A program made the position numbers and the translations under genes. DNA of 43,820 nt from Cytidiella melzeri (taxonomy: Eukaryota > Basidiomycota > Agaricomycetes > Polyporales > Irpicaceae). Numbering within the stretch: the stretch's first letter is position 1; every line of letters begins with the position of its first letter. The stretch is from contig JABYQR010000358.1 in the NCBI GenBank assembly GCA_022592445.1, positions 1 to 43,820 of the forward strand. The letters run 5' to 3'. The notes under the pieces were generated by a model. That model was not told where the DNA came from. It did no database searches and was given only the letters and a program-made list of their open reading frames with translations. Positions 43,311 to 43,820 of the stretch are shown here, in pieces.

Positions 43311-43820
43311 TGTCACAGATTTTCAATGTTTCTACAAGACTTGCCTTACCAGGCAACGGTATTATTAGGAATATTTAAGAGCTTGTCAAGCGCTTATCCA
43401 GCGCTCATCTGGCGCTTATCAGGCGCTTATTCGGCGCTCATTCTCAGTGCCTATCAATTGATGCGCTGATGCCCTCTTTTCCTTATCTGTGTATCACATG
43501 ATAGAACTCTCTGGAACCTTGTGGAACATGCTGGAACTATGATGTCATAGTATAGAACATTCCATTAGATGAGGTCATAGTTCTTAGAACCTTCTGGAAA
43601 AGTCTAGCCTTGTCTTAGAACAAGCTAGAACAAGTCTAGCCTTGGAACTGGGTCATGGGGTCAGGTCATGGGGACAATTGCTATTGGTTGATTATTGAAG
43701 TGGCACCACTAGGGCATAGGGCATGCTTAGTAAGGTAGATTACTTCGCTTAGTCATGTAGGTATTAGGGGTCTTAGGGTAGTACCTGGGGTCCTCCCCTT
43801 CATGTATATATAGAGGCACT
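43311..43820 (+). mobile_element. Solo LTR, family C, cut by window end
   Basis: It starts TGTCACAGATTTTC and runs to the TATA-like TGTATATATAGAGG at the window edge. It is very close to the copy at 15738-16402. Confidence 0.85.

Larger units (their letters stand above)
37894..43820 (-). repeat. Right arm of the ~5.9-kb inverted repeat
   Basis: It mirrors 15893-21799: copia copy 2, a family-D fragment and a family-C LTR running off the window. Confidence 0.85.

Overview
The window looks like nuclear DNA of a filamentous basidiomycete, probably an agaricomycete. Genes are dense and split by many introns of about 48-80 nt. The recognisable genes are fungal: a mitochondrial Mdm31/Mdm32-type protein, a cyclopropane-synthase-like methyltransferase, an ELL-type elongation factor, a DUF6533 membrane protein and an NIF/Psr1-type phosphatase. 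The species cannot be named from the sequence.

Bases 1-15507 are gene space. The order is: unexplained DNA (1-1135), MDM31-like (minus, 1136-3595), methyltransferase (plus, 3848-5511, divergent from MDM31), ELL-like (minus, 5793-8222, convergent with the methyltransferase), a 1.7-kb gene-poor stretch, a DUF6533 seven-helix protein interrupted by an in-frame TGA (minus, about 9922-11375), and a DLDET phosphatase (plus, 12318-14199) with a likely intron in its 3' untranslated region. The exon chains were built by hand from splice signals, reading-phase continuity and family resemblance.

Bases 15508-43820 are almost entirely nested LTR retrotransposons. Two Ty1/copia elements (16651-21799 minus, 37894-43062 plus) are near-identical inverted copies. 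Together with a shared 3' flank they form a roughly 5.9-kb inverted repeat around 16 kb. Between them lie a diverged minisatellite of about 142-bp units, a decayed Ty3/gypsy chromovirus (Gypsy-A, 22904-33465) and a second, more decayed gypsy (Gypsy-B, 33466-37893, minus). Gypsy-A's 3' LTR is split by an inverted solo LTR of its own family and by an unidentified GC-rich 1861-bp element that carries a 175-codon ORF. Gypsy-B is split by two solo LTRs with perfect 5-bp target duplications. Element names A-E are local labels used only here.

No defence island, CRISPR array, tRNA, rRNA or biosynthetic cluster was seen. The most novel-looking item is the 1861-bp element at 31531-33391. The structurally most interesting items are the inverted copia pair with shared 3' flanks and no target duplications, the LTR hairpin at 30071-31459, and the half-tRNA primer site of the copia family.
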